Shown here piece after piece: positions 28,621 to 36,993 of a stretch of 45,745 nucleotides of DNA. Every line of letters begins with the position of its first letter. The stretch's first letter is position 1. The stretch comes from an uncultured Saccharophagus sp. (lineage in GTDB: Bacteria > Pseudomonadota > Gammaproteobacteria > Pseudomonadales > Cellvibrionaceae), in assembly GCA_937920545.1 (NCBI GenBank), contig CAKZUG010000058.1:1-45745 (forward strand). The letters run 5' to 3'. The position numbers and the translations under genes were made by a program. The notes under the pieces are model-generated. The model saw nothing but the letters and a program-made list of their open reading frames with translations, was not told the origin of the DNA and did no database searches.

Positions 28621-29814
28621 CTATTGCCGTTCTGACTCTGGTTGACTCAACCCTGTAGCAGCCCCTAGCTCAATATTATTATCTTCATTACCAGATCTAA
28701 ATAAAGTAATGCGATCAATAGCATGGTGTTTTGAGCGTGCTGCTATAGAAATCGTGTACTCACCCGCTCGATCAAAACGAGCAAAAATAGCATGCGCATC
28801 AAAATCACTTGTCCATACTAGCCAATTCCATTCATCAGGCTCAACGCCACCACCTGTACGATAGGCTTTAAGCCAACCATTCTCACCTGAACCTACAGGC
28901 TCGTCCCCTACACACATATTACTACTTGGTGCTCCTTTCGGGCATACGATATGGCCAAGCTCTGTTGCGGTATCTTCTATTGTTTTTTGGCCATAAAACA
29001 CATCGGCATTAATTTTTAACCATGAGTCATTGCTTTCTGTTTGTCTATCACCCTCTCTTAATGCATTACGCCAAACAAAGCGGTAGTTGCCAGGATGAGT
29101 GATAATAATTGGAATATTGACAATTGCCGTACCGGGGTCTCTAAAAAGGTTTTCGCCTTCCCACTCAAGATAAGCGTTACCCGATGCGTTAGTGCCCCGC
29201 TTTAATTGCCATAAATCTGGGTGATCTGTGTTTTCTATTTCAATGACAAGCAAACCGTCATTTTCAACAAAAGCTTTTTTCTCAAAATCTACCTCTGATA
29301 TTAAACCACAACCACGACTGCCAACAGTTTCATCTGCGGGAGTGGTATCACAGCGATCAAAGTCGTTTGTAATACCGTCTAAATCGTTATCTAATTGAGC
29401 ATCAGAGCAACCAACAGAATTAATGAGCTCATCTGTTGCTGTGTTAGGGCATTCATCATCACTATCAGAAATCGAATCTTCATCAGCATCAATAGCGACG
29501 GGGTCTTCTGTAGTGGGTTCTTCCGTAGTCGGCTCTCCTGTAACGGATTCTTCGGGTGCAGGTTCTTGCACAACAGGGTCTTCCTGTATGGGCTCATCAG
29601 CTATTGGAGTGTCCGTAACGGGCTCTTGTACAACAGGAATAACTGGGGTTGCTTCGATATTAGTAGGCGGTGTTTGTACGCTGGTATCAGAACCACCCCC
29701 ACTGGAACCACCGCATGCGGCTAATGCCATAATGCTGACACTGAGTAAAAGGGGTTTTACTGCATTAAGCGGGTTTAATAATTGAATATGTTTATGTAAA
29801 AGTGAATTAGCCAT
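28621..29814 (-). CDS. Lipoprotein with thrombospondin type 3 repeats
   Basis: A 397-residue predicted outer-membrane lipoprotein. The signal sequence ends in a lipobox, SIMALAAC, with the lipidated Cys. A Gly/Ser linker and a long Pro/Glu/Thr-rich spacer (repeated EEPTTEDP-, EEPVVQEP-like units) follow. Two calcium-binding TSP3 repeats come next (DADEDSISDSDDECPNTATD and DNDLDGITNDFDRCDTTPAD). The C-terminal ~200 residues form a beta-rich domain with many Trp (WQLKRGTNASGNAYLEWEG), resembling the accessory, possibly carbohydrate-binding, domains of polysaccharide-degrading marine bacteria. ATG 29814 is chosen over 29838: GAGG lies six bases upstream. Exact ligand unknown. Confidence 0.85.
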   Translation of the reverse strand: MANSLLHKHIQLLNPLNAVKPLLLSVSIMALAACGGSSGGGSDTSVQTPPTNIEATPVIPVVQEPVTDTPIADEPIQEDPVVQEPAPEESVTGEPTTEEPTTEDPVAIDADEDSISDSDDECPNTATDELINSVGCSDAQLDNDLDGITNDFDRCDTTPADETVGSRGCGLISEVDFEKKAFVENDGLLVIEIENTDHPDLWQLKRGTNASGNAYLEWEGENLFRDPGTAIVNIPIIITHPGNYRFVWRNALREGDRQTESNDSWLKINADVFYGQKTIEDTATELGHIVCPKGAPSSNMCVGDEPVGSGENGWLKAYRTGGGVEPDEWNWLVWTSDFDAHAIFARFDRAGEYTISIAARSKHHAIDRITLFRSGNEDNNIELGAATGLSQPESERQ

Positions 29815-29952
29815 AGAAAGCCTCGTCGTTAGTTTCATTATTTTTATATGTAAACCTGTTACGCAAAAATATCATAAATTGCACATTTTTGCTTTTTTTT
29901 ATTACCTTAGGCAATAAACGAACTGTATAAAAACAAAGGTAAAACCCAAAAA

Positions 29953-29984
29953 AAAGGCCCAACTCTCACCGAGTAAGGGCCTTT
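29953..29984 (-). terminator. Rho-independent terminator, minus strand
   Basis: Stem AAAGGCCC / GGGCCTTT with inner ACTC / GAGT, followed on the minus strand by eight T residues. It belongs to the cyclophilin gene at 30132, and MITE copy M2 sits exactly between that gene and this terminator. Confidence 0.92.
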
Positions 29985-30083
29985 CTAGGGAACCTCAGAT
30001 TAACCTCATAGCGTCCAAGCGTGACCTAGAGCAGTTGTTTCTAAAAACCAGAAATGCCGCGAAATTAATCAGAGGTTCACTAG
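29985..30083 (+). mobile_element. MITE-like element, short deletion derivative (M2)
   Basis: A 99-bp relative of M1 flanked by CTAG on both sides. It keeps the left ~50 bp (GGAACCTCAGATTAACCTC, then CGTGACCTAGAGC) and the right ~40 bp (ATGCCGCGAAATTAATCAGA, then GGTTC) but lacks the middle. It abuts the terminator at 29984 without a gap. Confidence 0.85.
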
Positions 30084-30131
30084 ATAAATATACCAATGTT
30101 TAACGCGTAAAACGGGTAAAACATATGCTCG

Positions 30132-30923
30132 CTAACGCGGGAAAACTACACTTTCCTTACGGGTGCGCTTGTTAAAGAAACGACCACAAGCAGCTAAGCC
30201 TAATAAAAACAAATACCAGTACGAGACACTACCACCACCTGAGCCGCCAACAAGCGTGTTTAACGGTTTATCTAGCTCAGCTGCGGTATCAGTAGCTGCA
30301 TCTAACACTGTAATCGACTCAATAACAACAAAGTTATCTCGCGCTAGGTTTTCAGTTTCTGGGGTAACATCCTGTAAAGGAATCGTTGGAAAAGCAGTAT
30401 TAGTATTAACCAGTGGTCTGGGTAAGCTAGCAATAGCATCAACAACCGACATACCATCTCCAATCACCTCACCAAATACGGTAAAACCGCCATTTTGGTT
30501 ATCGAGCGTGGTGCTATTATCTTTTAAATTTATAAACCACTCAGATGTTGCACTGTTAGGGTTGCCACCTAGTTTAGCCATAGCAATGGTGCCACGTATA
30601 CTGGTGTGGACTGGCTCGTTTTGAATTGCGCCTTTGCTTTCAATATCGTCAAGCTGAACATCGCTATCCAGTGTATAACCACCCCCTTGCACAACAAAAT
30701 TAGGGACAGAGCGATGAATCACTGTCTCGTTGTAGCTCATATCGTTTACGTACGATAAAAAATTATTTACCGTTATGGGCGTGGTTTCATCATACAAATT
30801 CACCTCAAATGTGCCTAAATTGGTTTGGAATTGCACTATCGTAGCTGATGCAGTGTGCGCTAAGGGTAAAAGTAAACTGGCTATAGCCCATTTTTTGAGT
30901 GTGTTTTTAAATACGTGTGTCAT
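30132..30923 (-). CDS. Exported cyclophilin with GlyGly-CTERM-like sorting tail
   Basis: A 263-residue peptidyl-prolyl isomerase. A Sec signal peptide (~1-27, ending TASA) precedes a cyclophilin domain at ~28-205 with VIHRSVPNFVVQGGG and TSEWFINL. The FHR of most cyclophilins is IHR here, with the catalytic Arg kept. The C-terminus reads GGSGGGSVSYWYLFLLGL, then AACGRFFNKRTRK: a Gly/Ser stretch, a hydrophobic helix and a basic end. This is the layout of GlyGly-CTERM tails processed by rhombosortase and passed to type II secretion. A rhombosortase gene is not in the window. It is distinct from the shorter cyclophilin at 6378. Confidence 0.88.
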   Translation of the reverse strand: MTHVFKNTLKKWAIASLLLPLAHTASATIVQFQTNLGTFEVNLYDETTPITVNNFLSYVNDMSYNETVIHRSVPNFVVQGGGYTLDSDVQLDDIESKGAIQNEPVHTSIRGTIAMAKLGGNPNSATSEWFINLKDNSTTLDNQNGGFTVFGEVIGDGMSVVDAIASLPRPLVNTNTAFPTIPLQDVTPETENLARDNFVVIESITVLDAATDTAAELDKPLNTLVGGSGGGSVSYWYLFLLGLAACGRFFNKRTRKESVVFPR

Positions 30924-31081
30924 TTTTATTCTCGTTATTTGCTGTTTTTACAATAAAAACACCATACCAAGTTAACGCCAATAAAAAAAGGGGGAAACCA
31001 AGACCGTGACAAAAACGTTAAAGGCGGCATAACACGCAAAGGTCAAATTAAAAGGGCTATTTCAAAGAGCTATTAAAACAA
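30924..31081. other. Short interval between cyclophilin promoter side and flagellin terminator
   Basis: Non-coding, about 160 bp, AT-rich, and must contain the promoter of the minus-strand cyclophilin gene. No motif beyond A/T runs was recognised. Confidence 0.45.
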
Positions 31082-31113
31082 AAAACCGCACTATGCATCA
31101 CATAGGCGGTTTT
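31082..31113 (-). terminator. Terminator downstream of the flagellin gene
   Basis: AAAACCGC / GCGGTTTT plus an inner CTATG / CATAG stem, with one unpaired A. The minus strand continues TTTTTTGTTTT. It lies about 90 bp past the flagellin stop. A second, weaker stem GGGGTTAA (31156-31163) / TTAACCCC (31186-31193) lies between them. Confidence 0.88.
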
Positions 31114-31203
31114 AAATAGGAAAGGGTTGAATTAAAAAAGGGTTTAAATAAGAAAGGGGTTAAAGTGTTGACCAATAGCTTAATGTTAACCCCACCTTTT
31201 AAC

Positions 31204-33705
31204 TTACCCTTGCAGTAACTGTAACACCTGCTGCGGCTGAGCATTGGCTTGTGCAAGCATGGCCTGTGACGCCTGCTGTAGCACCTGAGCACGTGATAAA
31301 TTCGCAGTTTCAGCGGCAAAATCGGCATCAACAATACGTGAACGCGCTGCAGCGGTATTTTCAGAAATATTTGATAAATTACTCATCGTAAACTCCAAGC
31401 GGTTATTAATGGCACCTAAATCTGAACGGATTGAGTTGATGGTCTCTAAGGCATTATCAATAGGGTCGATGGATGCCTGCGCAGCCGCGCCCGTCGCAAT
31501 ATTCACATTAGAAATCGCCGAGCCCGTTACCGCACTCGATTGCTGCGTGTTTTGGTTCAGTAAACCTGTGGCGGTTTGCGCTGAGACATTCCCCTCTACC
31601 GAGATGGCGGTTTCGTTAATCGATGTTAACCTAATGGCTGCGCCTACAGTAAAGGTTGTGTCTACTTGGTAACCTGGCGTCACGCTGTCAGAATCTGAAA
31701 TAAGATCTGCCACCCCAATTGCATGAGCGGCTGTCATGGCAGATCGGCTAGAACCTAACTGAATAGAAATATTAGAGCTGGATGACAATGACAACTCACC
31801 GTTATCATCAATCTCAGCATGCACCCCCGTTTGCGCTTCACTGACATTTAAATCTGCCACAACCTGGGTGAGATCACTTAGGTCTGTAAGGCTAACGGAT
31901 TGACCGTTAATCACAATATCAGAAGCGCCGGGTGTAGTCGCATTATCGAGTGTTACGTCAGCAACAGCAGTACCTGCAACCAGAGGTGTACCGGGTGCAA
32001 CATAAGCGTTTTCTAAGCCGCCTAAGTCAGCAATTGCCGCAGAACCATTATCAACCACAATCGGCCCTGCTGAAAATAGGTGCAATTGGTTATTATCATC
32101 GACAAAAGCTGTTACACCCGATGTATCTGAAACAGCATTAAATGCATCAGCCACATCACTTAACGCCGTGCCAGCAAAGTTAGCGGTTGTGACACCATTC
32201 ACTTCTAAGTTTTGACCGCCAGTAATATTTACCGCACCAGGGCCTGATATAAATTCGGTAGCGGGTATTTGTGTACTTTCATCAAAAGCCAACTGCGCCT
32301 GCGATGACGCCACCACATTGGTCTCAGATGTCGCATTGTTAATGGTATCGATCACGCCTTGGAGGCTATCATCCACGGTAGCCTCGATCACGACGCCATT
32401 AATATTGAGGTCGCCCGTTTCTAAACCCTCTGAAAAATCCACTGTCCCGGCAGGCAAAACGGCATCATTTGACACACCTAAAACCGTACCGTTACCCGCT
32501 GCTTGCTGAAAACCCAAATTATTTAAGTCGGCAACGGTGCCTTCAGGCCCAAGCGTGACCGATATATCCTCACCGGTATCAGATATTAATGAAATACTGC
32601 CTGTAAATAACGCAGCATCATCGGCACCCACAATAAATTGGTCATTAGCAGAGTTCACACCGCCTTGGTCAAGCACACTGTTATCAGTAAAACCAATTAC
32701 ATCGGATAAAGTATCTGTTGTCGAACCGGTATTATCATAACTCAGCGCAAAAGCTGCACCTGTGTCATTACTGAGCACCAAACCACCTGCATCATTGACC
32801 GATGCACGCAATAAACTGCCCATTTTATTATTAATATCGTCGACTAACTCGGTCATGCTATTAGATGATGTAAACGTAAAATCTGTTTTTGCTGTGCTGG
32901 GGCCGTCCACATCAAACAACGATATGGTTAATGTATCGCCCGCTTGAATAGCACCCGAGCCAACCGTGCCTGCCTCGGCAATGTTAAAGCCTTGCGCACT
33001 CACGCCATCAACGTTTAAATTAATGTTATCGAGTAGATCTTGTACCGTTTCGGTTGCGCCATCAAACGAGCCAATAGACTGGTTATTAATGAGCACATCA
33101 CTGTCGCCAAAGCTCACTGGGGTACCCGCTGCGGCATCTAAATTTAATAAATCGGTGGTCCGTGCGCCCGCCAAATCAGAGGATGTCGAGCCTAAGCCCA
33201 ATACTTGGGTATCCATTGCTTGAATACTAAAGTCTATTGTTTGATTGGCCTCGGCACCCACTTGTAAATCGACGTTGCCTAAGCTTCCGTCTAATAAATT
33301 TTGACCATTAAAGCTTGTGGTCTCGGCAATACGGTCTAGTTCATCAACTAACTGCTGGAACTCGGCATCGAGTGTTTCTCTATCGGCATCGGAGTAGATT
33401 CCGTTAGCCGCTTGTATGCTAAGCTCGCGCATACGTTGTAAAACATTGGTGCTTTCATCTAATGCACCCTCTGCGGTTTGAATCAACGAGACGCCATCAT
33501 TGGCATTTCTCACCGCTTGGGTTAAACCCCGAATTTGCGATGTTTGACGGTTAGATATCGCTAAACCCGCGGCATCATCTGCGGCGGTGTTAATGCGTCT
33601 ACCAGAAGATAAACGCTCCATTGCCTCGCTCATATCATTACCTGATGATACAAGCTGACGCTGAGCATTTAATGCGGCAACGTTGGTATTAATGACTAAA
33701 GGCAT
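31204..33705 (-). CDS. fliC: Giant flagellin (833 residues)
   Basis: The filament subunit of the flagellum, exported by the flagellar type III system. The N-terminal D0/D1 region (~1-165: MPLVINTNVAALNAQRQLVS, SSGRRINTAADDAAGLAISN) and C-terminal D1/D0 region (~735-833, ending QASQAMLAQANAQPQQVLQL then LQG) are canonical. Common flagellins have 270-500 residues; here ~570 residues of surface domain are inserted, built from several flagellin hook-IN-like units (VLINNQSIGSFDGATETVQD, DLNINGVVIEATVDDSLQGV, DIVINGQSVSLTDLSDLTQV). It is Asp/Ser/Thr-rich with very few Lys or Cys. A strong AGGAGA ribosome binding site lies six bases before ATG 33705. No other flagellar gene is nearby. A weak sigma-54-like TGGCAC lies upstream at about 33740-33745. 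Confidence 0.95.
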   Translation of the reverse strand: MPLVINTNVAALNAQRQLVSSGNDMSEAMERLSSGRRINTAADDAAGLAISNRQTSQIRGLTQAVRNANDGVSLIQTAEGALDESTNVLQRMRELSIQAANGIYSDADRETLDAEFQQLVDELDRIAETTSFNGQNLLDGSLGNVDLQVGAEANQTIDFSIQAMDTQVLGLGSTSSDLAGARTTDLLNLDAAAGTPVSFGDSDVLINNQSIGSFDGATETVQDLLDNINLNVDGVSAQGFNIAEAGTVGSGAIQAGDTLTISLFDVDGPSTAKTDFTFTSSNSMTELVDDINNKMGSLLRASVNDAGGLVLSNDTGAAFALSYDNTGSTTDTLSDVIGFTDNSVLDQGGVNSANDQFIVGADDAALFTGSISLISDTGEDISVTLGPEGTVADLNNLGFQQAAGNGTVLGVSNDAVLPAGTVDFSEGLETGDLNINGVVIEATVDDSLQGVIDTINNATSETNVVASSQAQLAFDESTQIPATEFISGPGAVNITGGQNLEVNGVTTANFAGTALSDVADAFNAVSDTSGVTAFVDDNNQLHLFSAGPIVVDNGSAAIADLGGLENAYVAPGTPLVAGTAVADVTLDNATTPGASDIVINGQSVSLTDLSDLTQVVADLNVSEAQTGVHAEIDDNGELSLSSSSNISIQLGSSRSAMTAAHAIGVADLISDSDSVTPGYQVDTTFTVGAAIRLTSINETAISVEGNVSAQTATGLLNQNTQQSSAVTGSAISNVNIATGAAAQASIDPIDNALETINSIRSDLGAINNRLEFTMSNLSNISENTAAARSRIVDADFAAETANLSRAQVLQQASQAMLAQANAQPQQVLQLLQG

Positions 33706-34302
33706 AACTTTTCTCCTGTAACGATTAACAACCTTTCACACTAGGTGCCAAACCGTTTTACATGTTATTAACTAAAAAATGTTCTCACAGGATATTTAGC
33801 AAAGCGTATGCCAAAATAAAAAATATTTATAAGCTTATGATTTTATTATGTTTTTTGTAATTTTTTTTTACTAAAAACTCAAACTGTTTAACGTATACAC
33901 CGTTTAAATACAATAGCGGCAACATATGTAATGCAAAGCGGCAAAGGGTGACGGGTTAAAAAGAATATAAAAAGATAAAAAGACAGACACAGACAAAATT
34001 AAGAACTTAACATTCAGAAACTTTCACTCTCTTCTGTATATCACCGCTGTAATTGGCGGCCTTTTCGTTGTTAGGTTTTATTAGTGTGTTTGTAATTACA
34101 ATGATATTAAGATTACAATGATATTAAGAGGGCTAACCACAAAAATTACCCTTTGATATTTGCAGTAAACATTGCCGCTGCTCTTATGACGCTAAGCTTC
34201 TCGGAGTATAACCATGCTCGTCTGGTTCACGCGTGAGCTGCAAAAGGTATTCATGAGTCGCTAACTTAACCATTTCTTATTCTTCTTTAGAGCATACATT
34301 CT
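33706..34302. other. Long AT-rich region upstream of the flagellin gene
   Basis: About 600 bp with no protein gene. The part next to the flagellin must hold its promoter. T-tracts near 33834-33870 suggest bent DNA. A 17-bp direct repeat lies at 34095-34128. No sigma-28 consensus (TAAA-N15-GCCGATAA) was found. Confidence 0.5.
34095..34128. repeat. 17-bp tandem duplication
   Basis: The unit ATTACAATGATATTAAG occurs twice in direct succession (34095-34111 and 34112-34128) in non-coding DNA. It is probably a slippage product. Confidence 0.92.
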
Positions 34303-34419
34303 CTATTGTATGTTGTATTTCCTCACAACGTTTAAGTACCAATCAAGCTCTGCATACTCTTCTTCGACAAAGTTAAGCTCGTAATATAGCTCAACGAAAG
34401 TTTTAGCCAATGCTTTCAT
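34303..34419 (-). CDS. Possible small acidic protein (38 residues)
   Basis: An open frame from ATG 34419 to TAG 34303 encodes a 38-residue acidic, aromatic-rich peptide (MKALAKTFVELYYELNFVEE... ending NIQ). Its regular charge and Tyr/Glu pattern looks helical and unlike random AT-rich translation. The ribosome binding site is weak and I do not recognise the family. It lies alone between flagellin and greB. Confidence 0.3.
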   Translation of the reverse strand: MKALAKTFVELYYELNFVEEEYAELDWYLNVVRKYNIQ

Positions 34420-34559
34420 GGTTTGAAATCTTATTTTTTAAAATAAACACTAACATACCAATATGTCGCACTATTAACATACGATTTGGCCATAAAAATA
34501 ACAAACCAAAATTAAACAGCACCATGTTTAAACAGCATCAAAATTAAACAGCATCTTAG

Positions 34560-35036
34560 TTAAACAACATCATAACTAATCGACGTAATTTCCCATAAGC
34601 ATCGACCTGCTTGAGTGACGACAAGAGCCTCGTCGCCAACTTCTTTTTTGAGTAAGGCACGCGCCATGGGTGAATCAATTGATATATGATTGGGCTGGTC
34701 AAAAATCTCATCGTAACCCACAATCTTAAATTTTTTGGTCTCATCATGTTCGCTTATCACCTCAACCCAGGCGCCAAAAAACACGCGACCTTCTTGCTCT
34801 TGGCTGTAGGGCACCACTTTTAGGTTTTCGATCGATTTTCGCAAGTAGCGGACGCGACGATCTATTTCGCGTAAGCGCTTTTTATTGTATTGGTAATCAG
34901 CATTTTCTGAGCGATCACCCAAGCTGGCTGCCCAGCTCACTTTTTTTGTCGTCTCGGGGCGCTCCACTTTCCATAAGTGCGTTAATTCAGCTTTTAATGC
35001 ATCTAACCCTTTTTGGGTAATAAGTGGTGTTCTCAT
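34560..35036 (-). CDS. greB: Transcription elongation factor GreB
   Basis: GreB enters the RNA polymerase secondary channel and stimulates cleavage of backtracked RNA. The 158-residue product starts MRTPLITQKGLDALKAELTH and has the coiled-coil tip ENADYQYNKKRLREIDRRVR with the acidic residues that position the catalytic metal (Asp/Glu in GDRSENADY). The C-terminal FKBP-like domain reads FDQPNHISIDSPMARALLKK. The KKRLREIDRRVRYL pattern separates GreB from GreA. Length equals the E. coli protein. Monocistronic. Confidence 0.95.
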   Translation of the reverse strand: MRTPLITQKGLDALKAELTHLWKVERPETTKKVSWAASLGDRSENADYQYNKKRLREIDRRVRYLRKSIENLKVVPYSQEQEGRVFFGAWVEVISEHDETKKFKIVGYDEIFDQPNHISIDSPMARALLKKEVGDEALVVTQAGRCLWEITSISYDVV

Positions 35037-35694
35037 GGGTATGTATTGCCTTTTATGTATTGTCTTTAAAGGTGCCTAAATTCGGATAATAAGTGATTAA
35101 AAAAGAGATAATATACATCGCTAATAAAATTGATGTACAAAAATAGAACAAAACGCTTGTGGCTTTATAGGCTCGGTAGAAACACAGTCAAAACAAAACC
35201 ACACGCGCACCAAATAAGCACAATAAAACATATAACGAGAGAAAAATAAAATAAAGGCGGGTTAAGCCACAAAAAAATCGCACCAAAATAGAACAAAGGC
35301 GCACTACTATTACCTATAAATATACAGTAAGCACGCTATAAACAGCCGGCAACCCCGTATTATTTAACTCGGCATGAGCTTAAGCACAGTATATTGCTTA
35401 ATGACACAACACGTTCAATTGGTTACATATTGCTAACATACCAACAACATCTTGCTTAAAGCACACTTTTTAAAAAGCATAAAACCCGCTATAGCCCTTT
35501 AAAATTAAGGCGTTACACTAAAGCTGATAACGCATCACAGCTATTGGCATTCATCCATTTATGGTTACACAAAAAACAAGAACAAACGCTTTTGATTGCA
35601 TGCAAGCATAAAAACATAACAATAAGTAATATGGTTTATTTATTGCTTAAAAAGCATAAAGACATTTTTAGCATAAAGACACAAAGGCAACATA
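35037..35694. other. Regulatory region upstream of the nitrate reductase operon
   Basis: A 658-bp AT-rich interval between divergent greB and the nas genes. A 63-codon frame at 35544-35735 has no ribosome binding site and overlaps the real start, so I do not call it. AGCATAAA-type octamers recur (about 35476, 35605, 35653, 35671), together with TGCTTAA palindromes (35380-35401, about 35454, 35644-35656). These could be regulator sites or A/T-rich chance. Confidence 0.5.
35380..35401. promoter_or_regulatory. Operator-like inverted repeat TTAAGCA-N8-TGCTTAA
   Basis: A perfect 7-bp inverted repeat with spacer CAGTATAT, about 300 bp before the nas operon start. Related half-sites TGCTTAA recur closer to the gene. 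The internal GCAC...TTGC resembles sigma-54 elements but the spacing is one base too long. Assignment as an operator is inference. Confidence 0.35.
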
Positions 35695-36993
35695 ATGAGC
35701 CAAACAACAAAACCCAAGCTTGTCGTGATTGGTAACGGCATGGCGGCCATGAAAACCGTTGAAGAGCTATTAGAATCCGACCCCCACCGTTACGATATTA
35801 CCGTATTTGGTGCCGAGCCATACGGTAACTACAACCGTATTTTACTCTCGAACGTGTTAACCGGCGAAACAAACATTGACGATATTATGCTGCACGACAA
35901 AGCATGGTACAAAAGACATAACATCACTTTGCACTGTGGCGACCACAAAAAAGTGGTCCACATAGATAGAAAAAACAAACACGTTACCAGCCAAGATAAC
36001 ACCCAAGCCACATTTGATACATTATTAATAGCAACGGGTTCTAACCCCTTTATTGCCCCTATTAAAGGCAACGATTTAGACGGCGTGATTGCCTTTAGAG
36101 ACATTACCGATGTCGAAACCATGATTAACTACAGCCAAAACAAACAGCATGCTGTGGTGCTAGGTGGCGGTTTATTAGGGTTAGAGGCCGCGAACGGTTT
36201 AACTCAAAAAGGCATGCAGGTTACTGTTATCCATAAATCAGGGTCTATCCTTAACCGACAACTCGACACCCACGCCGCCCAATTACTGCAAACCGAACTT
36301 GAAAAACGTGGCGTGGTGTTTTTAGTCTCGACACAAGTAGAAGAAATCCAAGGCGAAAACGGCCACGTGACACAACTGGCATTAGACAACCAGCACACAA
36401 TACCCTGCGATTTATTTATTATGGCCATTGGCGTGAAACCCAATATTGGCCTTGCCAAGGAAGCGGGTTTAGCATCAAACAGAGGCATTATTGTTAACGA
36501 TACCTTGCAAACCTACGACCCATCTATTTATGCCGTTGGCGAATGTATCGAGCACCGTGGCGATACCTTTGGTTTGGTCGCACCGTTATTTGATCAAGCC
36601 AAAGTGTGCGCCAACCACCTAGCGCATCATGGTGTGGGCGCGTATCGCACATTGCCGCAGGCGACCAAATTAAAAATTACCGGTATTTTTGTGTTTTCTG
36701 CTGGGCAATTTAACGGCACGCCAAACAGCGAGAGCCTGACCTTTGAAGATACAAACACAGGCGCATACAAAAAATGTGTGGTCGAAAACAACACCTTAAT
36801 TGGCGTGGTATTGTATGGCGATACCCAAGATGGCCTGTGGTATCAGCAACTCATCGAAAACAAGATATCTATTAATGCCATAAGACCCTTACTTGCGTTT
36901 GGCAAAGCCTATTGCCAACCTTTGCTTGATGAAATAAACAACAGCACGCAGCCGCATCAACAAAACGATTTAGCCACAGAGATACCCGCATGA
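35695..36993 (+). CDS. NAD(P)H-dependent FAD electron-transfer subunit of assimilatory nitrate reductase (NirB N-terminal type)
   Basis: A 432-residue FAD/NAD(P)-binding protein equal to the N-terminal flavin part of NirB and to the NasC/NasB electron-transfer subunits. LVVIGNGMAAMKTVEELLES binds FAD, HAVVLGGGLLGLEAANGL binds NAD(P)H, and IYAVGECIEHRG closes the FAD site. It lacks the BFD-like [2Fe-2S] and siroheme modules of full NirB. The next gene, nasA, carries a [2Fe-2S] domain at its C-terminus, so the likely electron path is NADH to FAD here, then to NasA. The AAGGCAACATA before ATG 35695 gives the ribosome binding site. The stop overlaps the nasA start (ATGA). Confidence 0.9.
   Translation: MSQTTKPKLVVIGNGMAAMKTVEELLESDPHRYDITVFGAEPYGNYNRILLSNVLTGETNIDDIMLHDKAWYKRHNITLHCGDHKKVVHIDRKNKHVTSQDNTQATFDTLLIATGSNPFIAPIKGNDLDGVIAFRDITDVETMINYSQNKQHAVVLGGGLLGLEAANGLTQKGMQVTVIHKSGSILNRQLDTHAAQLLQTELEKRGVVFLVSTQVEEIQGENGHVTQLALDNQHTIPCDLFIMAIGVKPNIGLAKEAGLASNRGIIVNDTLQTYDPSIYAVGECIEHRGDTFGLVAPLFDQAKVCANHLAHHGVGAYRTLPQATKLKITGIFVFSAGQFNGTPNSESLTFEDTNTGAYKKCVVENNTLIGVVLYGDTQDGLWYQQLIENKISINAIRPLLAFGKAYCQPLLDEINNSTQPHQQNDLATEIPA

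Noticed and set aside
33740-33755. Sigma-54 promoter of the flagellin gene
   Set aside because: TGGCAC is present on the minus strand but the -12 TTGC is replaced by GTGA; mentioned only as weak.
35381-35438. Sigma-54 promoters for the nas operon (GCAC...TTGC at 35384; TGG...TTGC at about 35420)
   Set aside because: In both the spacing differs by one base from the required GG-N10-GC, and they lie far from the start codon.
35544-35735. 63-codon frame just upstream of the nitrate reductase FAD subunit
   Set aside because: It overlaps the real start, lacks a ribosome binding site and has a Lys/Thr/His-rich random composition.
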